Made by a program: the position numbers and the translations under genes. Source: an uncultured bacterium (lineage in GTDB: Bacteria; Bacillota; Negativicutes; Acidaminococcales; Acidaminococcaceae). From it: DNA of 64,000 nt. Positions 1 through 8,099 of this stretch are shown here, in pieces. The notes beneath the pieces were generated by a model that was given only the letters and a program-made list of their open reading frames with translations, was not told the DNA's origin and ran no database searches. Location: assembly GCA_905215645.1 (NCBI GenBank), contig CAJMQS010000009.1, positions 7,658 to 71,657 of the forward strand, given 5' to 3'. Each line of letters starts with the position of its first letter. The stretch's first letter is position 1.

Positions 1-479
1 CCTCCCACCACCGTACAGACCAAAGACGCCAAGAAGATCCGGGGATAGGATGCCGGAAACGGCACCACCTGGTACAGATCCCCGCCCACTGCCGGGAAAA
101 CAGCCATAGGGACGGCCCCGATCAGGCTCAGGATGAAAAACATAGTAGCCGTCCGCTGGTCTTCCACACAGAGGTAAGGCTCCTGGGGACTGCGCATCCC
201 CTGCCAGATCCGGAAAGGCAGATAGGCAGAAAGCAGGGCCCCTAAAAACTCGATGGGGATGAAATTGGGATTCCCCCCGGTCAATGCCATGGCCGCCGCT
301 GCCCCCAGGGCCGCTGCAATGGCCCCGGTCCGTCCGAAGATCAGCCCGTACGGCACGGAGAGCATGGCCTGAAGCCGCAGTCCGGAAAGGCCCGGCACCA
401 CCTGGTACAGTTGCGATAGAGCAAACAAAAGCCCATACAAAAGGAACAGGACAATACCTGTTTTCACACGTTCACCCAT
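1..479 (-). CDS. Partial integral membrane protein, function unknown
   Basis: A minus-strand reading frame starts at an ATG at 477-479 and runs off the left edge, so only the first 159 residues are seen. The start lies 3 bases after the folK stop and has an AAAGGGG ribosome-binding site inside the end of folK, so it is the last visible gene of the folate operon. The visible part is mostly hydrophobic: a first segment (VLFLLYGLLFAL), an Ala/Gly-rich pair around GRTGAIAAALGAAAAMAL, a GGNPNFIPIEFLGALLSAY segment and a later FFILSLIGAVPMAVF segment. The pattern resembles the membrane-sensor part of signalling proteins or a small transporter component, but no family could be named. Confidence 0.7.
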   Translation of the reverse strand, partial: MGERVKTGIVLFLLYGLLFALSQLYQVVPGLSGLRLQAMLSVPYGLIFGRTGAIAAALGAAAAMALTGGNPNFIPIEFLGALLSAYLPFRIWQGMRSPQEPYLCVEDQRTATMFFILSLIGAVPMAVFPAVGGDLYQVVPFPASYPRIFLASLVCTVVG

Positions 480-482
480 GGA

Positions 483-962
483 TCAGTCCCCTTTTTTCTG
501 TTGATTTTCCTGGAGTTCCTGCCACAGTTCGCCGATGGTCCGGTGGAATACTGGATGGACCACCGACCCGGCAATGGCGGCCAACGGTTCCAGGACAAAG
601 CTCCGGTTGGCCATATCCGGATGGGGCAGCACCAGGTCGGCGCTGCGAAGGATCTGATCCCCGAAAAGGAGAAGATCCAGATCGATGTTCCGCTCTCCCC
701 AGTGGCGTTTCCGCTGCCGTCCCATCTCCTGTTCGATGGCAAGAAGAGTATGGAGGAGGCTTTCCGCATCCCCAGCCCATTCCACTTCGGCAGCACCGTT
801 GAGGAATTCCGGCTGGTCCGTCACCCCGTACGGTTCCGTAGTAAGAAGGGGCGATACCTGGAGCACCCGGATGCCGTGCTGCTCCATCAGGTCCAGGGCC
901 CGGCGTATATTCTGTTCTTTATTTCCCAGGTTGCTCCCCAGGGCCACATAGGCTATCGACAT
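483..962 (-). CDS. folK: HPPK, 2-amino-4-hydroxy-6-hydroxymethyldihydropteridine diphosphokinase
   Basis: A 159-residue cytoplasmic enzyme that transfers pyrophosphate from ATP to 6-hydroxymethyl-dihydropterin, the step before dihydropteroate synthase. The family is recognised from the N-terminal YVALGSNLGNKEQNIRRAL segment and the signature RKRHWGERNIDLDLLLFG at about residues 83-100, which carries the two metal-binding aspartates. The length is normal. The start overlaps the end of folP by 10 bases, so the two are translationally coupled. It sits in a folE2-queD-folP-folK order with no folB, which makes the source of its substrate interesting (see the QueD-like gene). Confidence 0.96.
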   Translation of the reverse strand: MSIAYVALGSNLGNKEQNIRRALDLMEQHGIRVLQVSPLLTTEPYGVTDQPEFLNGAAEVEWAGDAESLLHTLLAIEQEMGRQRKRHWGERNIDLDLLLFGDQILRSADLVLPHPDMANRSFVLEPLAAIAGSVVHPVFHRTIGELWQELQENQQKKGD

Positions 963-2149
963 GCCCGGATCGCCTCCAGCATCCGGATCAGCCGGACATT
1001 TTCCTTTACATCATGGACCCGCACCATCTGGGCCCCGGCATAAAGGGCTGCAGCCGAAAGGGCCATGGTCCCTTCCAGCCTCTCTTCCGCAGGCAGATCT
1101 CCCAGTACCTTGCCGATGAAGGCCTTCCGGGAGCCCGCCAGGAGCACGGGGATCCCGTGCCCGGTCATTTCCGCCAGTCCGCTGCACAGGTCCAGGTTTT
1201 CCGCCCGTCCTTTGGCAAAGCCCAGGCCCGGATCCAGGATCACTTTATCCTTCCCCAGCCCGGCTTCTGCACAGGCTGCCGCCCGCTCCAGCAAATATTG
1301 GGAAACTTCTCCCACCACGTTCCGGTAGCTCCGCATGTCTTCCGTCATCATGGTCTTGGGGGTCCCCCGCATGTGCATCAGCACCAAGGGTGCCTTGGCC
1401 CGGGCCGCCACTTCCAGCATCCGGCCGTCCCCAGTAGCTGCGGTCACATCATTGATGATATCCGCTCCGGCTTCCAGGGCCGCTTCCGCCGTAGCCGCAT
1501 GATAGGTATCCGCACTGAGGATGGCCTCCGGGAAGGTTTTCCGGAGGGCAGCCAGGGCGCCTGTCACCCGGCGTTTCTCTTCTTCCGGTGTCACCGGATC
1601 CGCCCTTGGCCGGGTGGATTCCCCGCCGATATCCAACAGGTCCGCCCCTTCCCGGAGCATGGTTTCCGCTTTCTGCAGCAGGGCTTCCTCCCCGCTGATC
1701 CGGGAGCCCGCATAGAAGGAATCCGGGGTCACATTCAGGATCCCCATGACCCGCATCTTTTCATAGGTCAGTTTCCTTCCATCAGCCAAACAGGTCACCA
1801 TCTCTCCCGGCTCCAGGAACGCTTGGAGATCATCCAGGACGCCCTGGATGCCGAACCAGCCGGCCATGGTCTTCAGTTTTTTGCCCAAAGCCTGGTACTG
1901 CCGCCGGTTCCCCAGGAGAATCACGTCCACCCGGTCCAGGCTGCAGTTGATGGTCCCTTTGGGATTCACACAGTCCCCCCCCAGGGACAGCATTTCCTGT
2001 TTGATGATGTTGGCTGCAGGAGTCCGCACCGAAAGGAGCTTCACCGGCAGCACCGCCGCCTTGGGGGCCATTAGCCCGATGCCGGCCGGATGGACTTCCA
2101 GTTTTTCCATTTCGGTACGGATCCGCTCTGGGGGAATGGTCAGGAACAT
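953..2149 (-). CDS. folP: Dihydropteroate synthase (long form)
   Basis: Condenses 6-hydroxymethyl-dihydropterin diphosphate with p-aminobenzoate to form dihydropteroate; the family is the sulfonamide target. At 398 residues it is about 120 longer than the usual 270-280. The catalytic TIM barrel begins near residue 134 with MGILNVTPDSF, followed by LLDIGGESTRP near 172 and IINDVTA. The first 130 residues (LPVKLLSVRTPAANIIKQEM, VDVILLGNRRQYQALGKKL) form an extra domain that I recall from other clostridial and negativicute synthases, with no function I can assign. The start has a GAGGTG site and lies immediately after folE2, and the end overlaps folK. Confidence 0.96.
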   Translation of the reverse strand: MFLTIPPERIRTEMEKLEVHPAGIGLMAPKAAVLPVKLLSVRTPAANIIKQEMLSLGGDCVNPKGTINCSLDRVDVILLGNRRQYQALGKKLKTMAGWFGIQGVLDDLQAFLEPGEMVTCLADGRKLTYEKMRVMGILNVTPDSFYAGSRISGEEALLQKAETMLREGADLLDIGGESTRPRADPVTPEEEKRRVTGALAALRKTFPEAILSADTYHAATAEAALEAGADIINDVTAATGDGRMLEVAARAKAPLVLMHMRGTPKTMMTEDMRSYRNVVGEVSQYLLERAAACAEAGLGKDKVILDPGLGFAKGRAENLDLCSGLAEMTGHGIPVLLAGSRKAFIGKVLGDLPAEERLEGTMALSAAALYAGAQMVRVHDVKENVRLIRMLEAIRACR

Positions 2150-2150
2150 G

Positions 2151-2918
2151 TCACACCTCTTTTTCTACGGTTGCAAAGGCATTGTGGTTGTGGATGCTTT
2201 CTTCACTTTCCACCGTCACGGTGTACCAGTCGATCCGGGGATCCCCGTTGAGCTGGAGGGCGATTTCCCGGACTGCATCTTCCACGAACCGGGGATTTTC
2301 ATAGGCCATTTCCGTGACGAATTTTTCGTCCGGCCGTTTCAGCAGGGAATACAGGGGCGTAGAAGCTCCCTTTTCCGCCATCTCCACCAGCTCTTCGATC
2401 CACACCGGCTGGGTAGAACGAATGCGGATCTTGGCCCAGGCCCGCTGGTTATGGGCTCCATACTTGCTGATTTCCTTGGAGCAGGGGCACAGGGTATGGA
2501 TGGGCACATCCACCCCCACTTCCAGGGAGAAGGTCTCGCCTTTTTCCGCCCGGAAATGGCAGTCTACATCCAAGTAACTCTCGATGCCGCTGACCGGGGC
2601 CTTCTTAGTGATGAAATAAGGACAGTCGAACTCCAGGAGGGCCTTCCGGGCTTCCAGCTTCTGCCGGAGCCCATCCAGCACTTCTTCCAGTTCATGGGGA
2701 CGGATGGGTCCCACCTGCTTCAGGCATTCCACGAAGCGGCTCATGTGGGTTCCCCGCTGTTCCTGAGGCAGATCCACCGCCAGCGTCACATGGGCCACGG
2801 TATGCTGGCTGCCCTTTTCCCGGTCCGCCAGGCAGATGGGCCAGCGCAGGTCTTTGATCCCCACATGTTTCAGTGCGATATGGCGCAGATCCTGCTGCGC
2901 CTGGACATCTTTCAGCAT
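2151..2918 (-). CDS. folE2: GTP cyclohydrolase FolE2 (type IB)
   Basis: A 255-residue enzyme that opens GTP to 7,8-dihydroneopterin triphosphate, the first step of folate and queuosine precursor synthesis. It is the FolE2 (COG1469) type, not FolE: the sequence contains VGVDVPIHTLCPCSKEISKYGAHNQRA, whose CPCSK cysteine belongs to the metal site, and the late segment PRFVEDAVREIA. FolE2 enzymes are known to use metals other than zinc and often serve under zinc limitation; here it seems to be the only cyclohydrolase of the operon. It overlaps the end of the QueD-like gene by 7 bases and has a GAGGTG site. Confidence 0.95.
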   Translation of the reverse strand: MLKDVQAQQDLRHIALKHVGIKDLRWPICLADREKGSQHTVAHVTLAVDLPQEQRGTHMSRFVECLKQVGPIRPHELEEVLDGLRQKLEARKALLEFDCPYFITKKAPVSGIESYLDVDCHFRAEKGETFSLEVGVDVPIHTLCPCSKEISKYGAHNQRAWAKIRIRSTQPVWIEELVEMAEKGASTPLYSLLKRPDEKFVTEMAYENPRFVEDAVREIALQLNGDPRIDWYTVTVESEESIHNHNAFATVEKEV

Positions 2919-3274
2919 GATTCACCTCGGTACACGATCCCGCTGGTCTTGGTCTCCCAGACCTGGACTTCATACAGGGTGTAATTGGCCCCGGTGAGCG
3001 GTTCCTTCAATTTGTTCCAGACCCATACCGCAATATTTTCCGCCGAAGGCTGGGGCAGGATGTCGTTCAGGCAGTGATGGTCCAATTGGTCCACCACCAA
3101 GTCCTTCACCGTATGTTTGAACTGGACGAAATCCAATACCATCCCTTCTGCGTCCGGATGGCCTTCTACCTTCACCACCAGTTTGTAGGTATGGCCGTGG
3201 AGATGTTCACATTTGCCGTGATAATTGGGCAGATAATGGGCTGCGTCGAACTCGAATTCTTTGATACAGATCAT
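2912..3274 (-). CDS. queD: PTPS/QueD family enzyme with CExxHGH motif, possible FolB substitute
   Basis: A 120-residue member of the COG0720 family (6-carboxytetrahydropterin synthase, QueD, and relatives). It has the metal ligands His13, His26 and His28, and the catalytic loop reads C22-E23-H-L-H-G-H, that is CExxHGH. In family work known to me, CxxxHGH marks QueD-type enzymes, ExxHGH marks the PTPS-III type that makes 6-hydroxymethyl-dihydropterin in place of FolB, and CExxHGH marks a PTPS-I/III type able to do both. The location between trmL and folE2-folP-folK, with no folB and no other queuosine genes, supports a role in folate synthesis. That role is inferred; the family assignment is secure. 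Confidence 0.9.
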   Translation of the reverse strand: MICIKEFEFDAAHYLPNYHGKCEHLHGHTYKLVVKVEGHPDAEGMVLDFVQFKHTVKDLVVDQLDHHCLNDILPQPSAENIAVWVWNKLKEPLTGANYTLYEVQVWETKTSGIVYRGESC

Positions 3275-3741
3275 ATGGTTCCCTCCTGGAGATCAAAATC
3301 ATTCTGCCGTAACGCTTCATAAAGGACTATGGACACTGAATTGGCCAGATTCAGGGACCGGGCCTCACTGACCATGGGGATCCGCACACATTCCTCTGCA
3401 TGGGCCAGCCGGAAGCTTTCCGGGAGACCGGCGCTTTCCTTGCCGAAGATCAGCAGGGAATCGGGCCCGTAATGGACCCGGCTGTAAGATTTGTGGGCAT
3501 GGGTGGTCAAAAGGAACCGGGGACTGTCCGGATAGGCGGCCAGCACCTCCTCCACCGAATCATAATAGTGGATGTCCACCAGATGCCAGTAATCCAGGCC
3601 CGCCCGTTTCAGGTATCTGTCATCCACGGAAAAGCCCAAAGGCCGCACCAGGTGCAGGCTGGCCCCGGTGGCCGCGCAGAGCCGGGCGATGTTCCCCGTA
3701 TTCCCGGGGATTTCCGGTTCCACCAGTACAACATGCATCAT
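3271..3741 (-). CDS. trmL: tRNA (cytidine(34)-2'-O)-methyltransferase TrmL
   Basis: A 156-residue SPOUT-class methyltransferase that 2'-O-methylates the wobble base C34/U34 of tRNA-Leu isoacceptors using SAM. The knot signatures are clear: VLVEPEIPGNTGNIARL at the N-terminus, LIFGKESAGLP near residue 96 and IPMVSEARSLNLANSVSIVL near 121. The length matches the family. The start overlaps the stop of the upstream glucosaminidase gene (AAATGATG), and the end overlaps the QueD-like gene by 4 bases, so it lies within the operon although its job is unrelated to folate. Confidence 0.94.
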   Translation of the reverse strand: MMHVVLVEPEIPGNTGNIARLCAATGASLHLVRPLGFSVDDRYLKRAGLDYWHLVDIHYYDSVEEVLAAYPDSPRFLLTTHAHKSYSRVHYGPDSLLIFGKESAGLPESFRLAHAEECVRIPMVSEARSLNLANSVSIVLYEALRQNDFDLQEGTI

Positions 3742-4889
3742 TTCAAAACGCCTCCATCCCAGTCATTGCCGGAAATGGCGATGATCTTCTTCATCTGTTC
3801 GTGGAGATTCAGGATTTTCTCCGCATAATAACTGCCCGTGGCCCATTTGCCGTTGAGCTGGGACCAGCGGGTGTAGAATCCGTTCTGGACCTTTCCTTTG
3901 TACACCAGATAATACCGGGGATCGATCACCGGAGTGGCCGGCAACCGGTCCGTGGTATAGGCCATGAGATGCTGGACATGGGCCCGCACCCCATCCCGAG
4001 GGGTAGGGAAATACGCCCCCCGGACGGTGGCACTGGTGGTCCCCAAGCCGCAGAAATTGTTCTGTTCCGGCACCACCGTGCCCCCGAACCGGAAAAAACC
4101 GGTTTCCAGAAGGGCCTGGCAGAACACAATATCCCAGCGCAGCCCTTCCCGGCCGGCTTCCTGGTAATACAGGTCCACGATTTCTTCCGGCGTGGCCTTG
4201 ATGGGCAGTTTGGGATTGTACCGGCGCAGCAGCACTACGGCCTGGTCCCGGCTGGCTTCCGCCGGCCCAGCAATGGTCACTTCCCGGTAGTTTTCCGGCA
4301 GTTCCCACAGCTTGGCCGTGGTGGTCAGCCGGTTGATGATGATCTTCAGGCTGGGATCCGTGATCACCCGATCCTGGTTCTCCAGTTTCAGGAGCTTGTC
4401 CGGATCCGGCCACTGGGGCAGTACCAAGGTGTCCCCGTTCACCGCCAGATAACCCTTCCGGATCACCAGGGGCGGCTGGGAGGCCGGGCGTGCATCACGG
4501 CCGAGGTCTGTCTTGTCCCGGCTTTCCGGGTGCGGTCCTCTTTGGGGATTTGCCGCGGCCACTTTCTTCGGATGGCTTCGGCTCCCGCTGGAGATCTTTT
4601 TCTCCGGCTGCTCCCGGACCGTCTTTTCTTCCTGTTTCCGGTGCTTCCGGATCCGTTCCCGGAAACCAAGGGCCTTCTTTTTCTTTTCCGGTTCCCGTTC
4701 CTTTTGGATCTTTTCTTTTTTCTCCGTTTTCTTTTTCTGGAGATGGGAAAGGGGCCCCTCGGTTTCGTCCAGAAGGACAGTTTCCGCCGGTTTGGCTCCC
4801 TGTTCCAGTGGGGACGCCCAGACGGTACTGGTCCCCAGCAGGCCGGCCAGGGCAAGGCCCAGGGCCAGCCGTTTCTGTTTCTTGTTCAA
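3738..4889 (-). CDS. Secreted glucosaminidase-domain protein (cell-wall hydrolase)
   Basis: A 383-residue exported protein. Residues 1-25 form a signal peptide (basic MNKKQKR, then LALGLALAGLLG, cleavage after VWA). Residues about 45-125 are an extremely Lys/Arg/Glu-rich linker, likely extended and able to bind wall polymer. The C-terminal 150 residues hold a glucosaminidase (LytG/FlgJ-like) fold: EEIVDLYYQEAGREGL, the catalytic-type Glu in CQALLETGFFRFGG, NNFCGLGTT, and the FPTPRDGVRAHVQHL segment typical of the family. It probably cleaves glycan strands of peptidoglycan in the periplasm. It is the first gene of the operon that continues with trmL. Confidence 0.85.
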   Translation of the reverse strand: MNKKQKRLALGLALAGLLGTSTVWASPLEQGAKPAETVLLDETEGPLSHLQKKKTEKKEKIQKEREPEKKKKALGFRERIRKHRKQEEKTVREQPEKKISSGSRSHPKKVAAANPQRGPHPESRDKTDLGRDARPASQPPLVIRKGYLAVNGDTLVLPQWPDPDKLLKLENQDRVITDPSLKIIINRLTTTAKLWELPENYREVTIAGPAEASRDQAVVLLRRYNPKLPIKATPEEIVDLYYQEAGREGLRWDIVFCQALLETGFFRFGGTVVPEQNNFCGLGTTSATVRGAYFPTPRDGVRAHVQHLMAYTTDRLPATPVIDPRYYLVYKGKVQNGFYTRWSQLNGKWATGSYYAEKILNLHEQMKKIIAISGNDWDGGVLK

Positions 4890-4953
4890 TGGGTCATACC
4901 TCGTTCTGCAATGGATTTTTCGGGAGACGCACTCCCCTCCCCCTCAGTCTTCC

Positions 4954-6390
4954 TTATTTCTTCGCTATTTCTTCCTTGGTCCGGGGGAATACCCACAGGC
5001 TCAGCAGCATCACCACAGCCGCTACGATGATCCCCAGGCTGGTAGAATTCAGGATGCCGATGCCCTTCCCTCCGTTGAAGAATTTCAGGCCCAGCACCAC
5101 AGCCACCCCCAGGACGGCGGAACAGAAGGCCCCCTTGGTGGAAGCCTTTTCCGTAAATAGCCCGAACAGGAATGGGGCCGCCAGGGAAACGGTCATCAGG
5201 GAGTAGAAGATGGCCAGGGCAGTGATGATGTTGGCCATGTAGTAGGCGATGAAGATCCCGGCGATGCCGCAGAGCACCGTCAGTTTCCGGCTCACCTGGA
5301 GCAGTTCCGCATCGGTGATTTCCGGATGGAAGAAGGTCTTATAAAGGTCTTTGGAAAGGGACGTGGCCAGCATGTAGAGCACCGTATCACAGGTGCTGAC
5401 TTCTGCGGCAAAGATGGCGGAAAGGGCCAGGGCCGAAATGCCAAAGGGCATCATTTCCTTCATGGCCTTAGGCAGGGCCAGTTCCTGATTCCCCAGATCC
5501 GGGAAGGCCGCATAAGCGCACATGCCGATGAGCATGGGCAGGAAGGCGAAGAGGAGCTGGACGATGCCGTTCCACAGGGTCCCTACCCGGACGGCCTTTT
5601 CATCCTTGGCCGCATAGACTTTCCCGATGAGGCCGGGAGAGATGCAGAAGGCCGGGGTCAGCATCAGGAAATATCCCAGGATGGCCGTGGTGCCCATCCC
5701 GTCCCAGGAAAAGTATTTGGCCGTCCGGGCCCCGTCTCCCAAATGGCTGGATACGGCAGCCTGGAGTCCGCTCCAGCCTCCCACGTACTGGAGCGCAAAC
5801 GGCGTTGCGATGCAGAAGCCCAGCAGGATAACGATCAGCTCGATGATGTTCACGATGGCGGCACTTTTGATCCCCCCTGCGGAGAAATACAAAGTCACCA
5901 CCACCGCTGCGATGATGATGCCGTACAGCTTGTCGATCCCTGCCACCACATTGAGGATCCAGGCGATCCCCAGCAGCTGGCCGGAAAACAGAGCCAGGGT
6001 CCCGATGGCCATCATGGTAGAAGTGACCCCCCGGAAAGCATGGGAATACCGCAGATCCAGGTAATCCCCCATGGTGTACAGGTTGTGTTTCTGGGCCACT
6101 TTCCAGACCGCCGGTCCCACGATATAAGCTAGGATCAGGGACCCCAGGCCGCTGCAGCCGATCCACCACCAGCTGGATGCTCCGAACTTATAGGCCAGTC
6201 CCGTTACCCCTACGGTAGAACCCGCTCCGATGTTGGCAGCGATCAGGGTGGTGAACAGCAGCCCTGCATTGAAAGAACGGCCCCCTACGAAGAAATCTGA
6301 AGCTCCCTTCACATGCTTCCCCACCAGATGTCCCAGCAGGATCAGCAGCAGCGCATAACCGACGATTACCCCAAGATACAAATTCAACAC
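4954..6390 (-). CDS. Sodium:solute symporter (SSS family)
   Basis: A polytopic inner-membrane transporter of about 478 residues with 12-13 hydrophobic segments. The N-terminus has the family pattern ASDFFVGGRSFNAG followed by AANIGAGSTVGVTGLAY, and the middle shows FSAGGIKSAAIVNIIE, matching the SSS fold (PutP, PanF and relatives). The substrate cannot be told from sequence. The reading frame opens with GTG ATT GTG TTG; the GAGGTG ribosome site overlaps the first GTG, so the second GTG (6390) or the TTG (6387) is more likely the start. It lies 127 bases downstream of an amino-acid ABC importer, separated from it by a terminator, so it is probably its own unit. Confidence 0.88.
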   Translation of the reverse strand: MLNLYLGVIVGYALLLILLGHLVGKHVKGASDFFVGGRSFNAGLLFTTLIAANIGAGSTVGVTGLAYKFGASSWWWIGCSGLGSLILAYIVGPAVWKVAQKHNLYTMGDYLDLRYSHAFRGVTSTMMAIGTLALFSGQLLGIAWILNVVAGIDKLYGIIIAAVVVTLYFSAGGIKSAAIVNIIELIVILLGFCIATPFALQYVGGWSGLQAAVSSHLGDGARTAKYFSWDGMGTTAILGYFLMLTPAFCISPGLIGKVYAAKDEKAVRVGTLWNGIVQLLFAFLPMLIGMCAYAAFPDLGNQELALPKAMKEMMPFGISALALSAIFAAEVSTCDTVLYMLATSLSKDLYKTFFHPEITDAELLQVSRKLTVLCGIAGIFIAYYMANIITALAIFYSLMTVSLAAPFLFGLFTEKASTKGAFCSAVLGVAVVLGLKFFNGGKGIGILNSTSLGIIVAAVVMLLSLWVFPRTKEEIAKK

Positions 6391-6472
6391 AATCACCTCA
6401 AAAAGATTTTTGTAAGGTGCGACTGGAACTCAACAACCTTCATTGTACTGTACTTGGGACTGGTTGTAAAGG

Positions 6473-6505
6473 AAAAAGGGCTGCTGCATGAGCAACAGCC
6501 CCCTT
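6473..6505 (-). terminator. Intrinsic terminator after amino-acid ABC permease
   Basis: GGGCTGCTGC (6478-6487) and GCAACAGCCC (6492-6501) form a 10-base stem with one mismatch around a 4-base loop. Read on the minus strand it ends in CCCTTTTTCC. It closes the ABC operon that stops at 6518. It belongs to the GTTGC/GCAAC hairpin family that recurs in the window. Confidence 0.75.
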
Positions 6506-6517
6506 TTACCAACAAAT

Positions 6518-7309
6518 TCACTTAGCCATTTCTACATTGGCGGGCATTTCGGCCACCGGTTCCGATACCCCTTCCCGTTCCAGGTTGGCCTGGACATGGC
6601 GTACCGCACAGGACAGGCTGTAGTTGATGATGAAATATACCAGAGCCGCAAAGCCGAAAAGCACGAATACATCGGACACATTGATGGTGCCAGTGCCGTT
6701 GTAGAGAGCCGCGCCGCTCAGCACCTTGTTGACCCGGGCCATCAGTTCGATGGTGGCCACATTGGCCATGAAGGAAGTATCCTTGATGATGGTGATCACC
6801 TGGCTCATGAGTGTGGGCACGATTTTCCGGAAGGCCTGGGGCAGGATGATGTACCACATCACCTGGACCATGTTGAAGCCCTGGGCATACCCCGCCTCGA
6901 ATTGGCCTTTGGAAATGGCGTTCAGGCCGCCCCGGATGATTTCTGCGATGATGGCGGATTCAAAGATGGTCAAAGCGATGGTGCACTTGAACAGCAGCTT
7001 GGTCTCCACGGAACTCAGGCCGAACATCCGCCGGATGCCGGGAGCCGGGAAGAACACCGTGCCGATGAAGATCCAGAACAGCAGGGGCGTATTCCGGAAC
7101 AGTTCGATATACGCCGTGGCCGCCCAGCGGAACACCCGTTCTGCCGGCCGGGTGCAGTAGTTCCGCACCAGAGCCAGGATGGAAGCGATGCCCAGGCTGG
7201 CGGAAACGGAGACCACCGCCAAGAGCACCGTAAAAAAGACCCCTTTCAGCATGAAGGTCATGATATCCGGATTTTTCAGTATGGCAAAACTGCCTGCCAA
7301 CGTATTCAT
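6518..7309 (-). CDS. Amino-acid ABC transporter permease
   Basis: A 263-residue membrane subunit of a polar amino-acid importer (HisM/GlnP type). It has five or so transmembrane segments and the typical ELFRNTPLLFWIFIG and RGGLNAISKGQFEAGYAQG segments; the latter contains the EAA loop that contacts the ATPase, followed by ILPQAFRKIVPTL. The start at 7309 is preferred to one at 7330 because GGAGGG lies 7 bases upstream and the earlier one would overlap the upstream gene. It pairs with the next permease to form a heterodimeric channel. It could take up glutamate, glutamine or aspartate; the sequence alone does not decide. Confidence 0.92.
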   Translation of the reverse strand: MNTLAGSFAILKNPDIMTFMLKGVFFTVLLAVVSVSASLGIASILALVRNYCTRPAERVFRWAATAYIELFRNTPLLFWIFIGTVFFPAPGIRRMFGLSSVETKLLFKCTIALTIFESAIIAEIIRGGLNAISKGQFEAGYAQGFNMVQVMWYIILPQAFRKIVPTLMSQVITIIKDTSFMANVATIELMARVNKVLSGAALYNGTGTINVSDVFVLFGFAALVYFIINYSLSCAVRHVQANLEREGVSEPVAEMPANVEMAK

Positions 7310-7322
7310 AGTCGATCCCTCC

Positions 7323-8018
7323 TCAAGCATTCATCATTTCATCCTGGGCCTTCAGCTTGGCTTCCCATCTGGCTGCCAGGGTGGACAGAGGGAAACAGAT
7401 CACGAAGAACAGGACACCGCAGACGATATAGGCCGGTGCATAGGAGCCGCCGGTGGTGGCCCCGGTCACGAAATTGTAGGTGGAAGAAATCAGATCCGCC
7501 CCGCCGATGATGTACAGCACCGCCGTGTTCTTAATCAGGTTGCCGATCTGGTTCACCGTAGGCGGCAGGATGATCTTGATGGTCTGGGGCAGGATGATGT
7601 AGGCCATCTTTTGGGTGTAATCGAAGCCCTGGGCGTCCGCCGCCTCGAACTGGCCTTTGGGCACCGCTTCGATCCCGGCCCGGATCACTTCCGCCATATA
7701 GGCTCCATGGTAGATCCCCAGGGAGATGATCCCGGCGGCCAGCACCCCGATTTTATGGCCGGAGAAGGAAAGGGCATAATAGAGGATGCACAGCTGCAGG
7801 ATGAGCGGCGTATTCTGGATGGCTTCCACATAAATCCGGTTCAGGGTCTTGGGAACCTTCCGGGAGCTGACGCCCATGAGCCCCAACAGGACCCCTAGGA
7901 CCGCTGCAATCATGATGCCGCCCAAAGCGCTTTCCACTGTAACGGAAAAGCCCTGGATAAAATTCGCTTTGTGGGCCAGGACCACCGCCCAGGCTCTTTC
8001 TGAAAATAAACCGCCCAT
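7323..8018 (-). CDS. Amino-acid ABC transporter permease
   Basis: A 231-residue inner-membrane permease, partner of the following permease gene. It shows the conserved YVEAIQNTPLILQLCIL segment and the EAA-type loop RAGIEAVPKGQFEAADAQG with ILPQTIKIILPP after it. The ATG at 8016-8018 was chosen because it has a strong AGGAGG 7-8 bases upstream; an earlier possible start at 8096 would add 26 residues of unlikely sequence running into the binding-protein gene. Its stop lies 13 bases from the next start, so both are made from one mRNA. Confidence 0.92.
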   Translation of the reverse strand: MGGLFSERAWAVVLAHKANFIQGFSVTVESALGGIMIAAVLGVLLGLMGVSSRKVPKTLNRIYVEAIQNTPLILQLCILYYALSFSGHKIGVLAAGIISLGIYHGAYMAEVIRAGIEAVPKGQFEAADAQGFDYTQKMAYIILPQTIKIILPPTVNQIGNLIKNTAVLYIIGGADLISSTYNFVTGATTGGSYAPAYIVCGVLFFVICFPLSTLAARWEAKLKAQDEMMNA

Positions 8019-8099
8019 AATGAATTCCTCCTGTGAAAAGAGAAGGGCAATCCTGTCTAAGCACTGCGCCGATGGAGGATTGCCGCTTCCTGTCATGCC

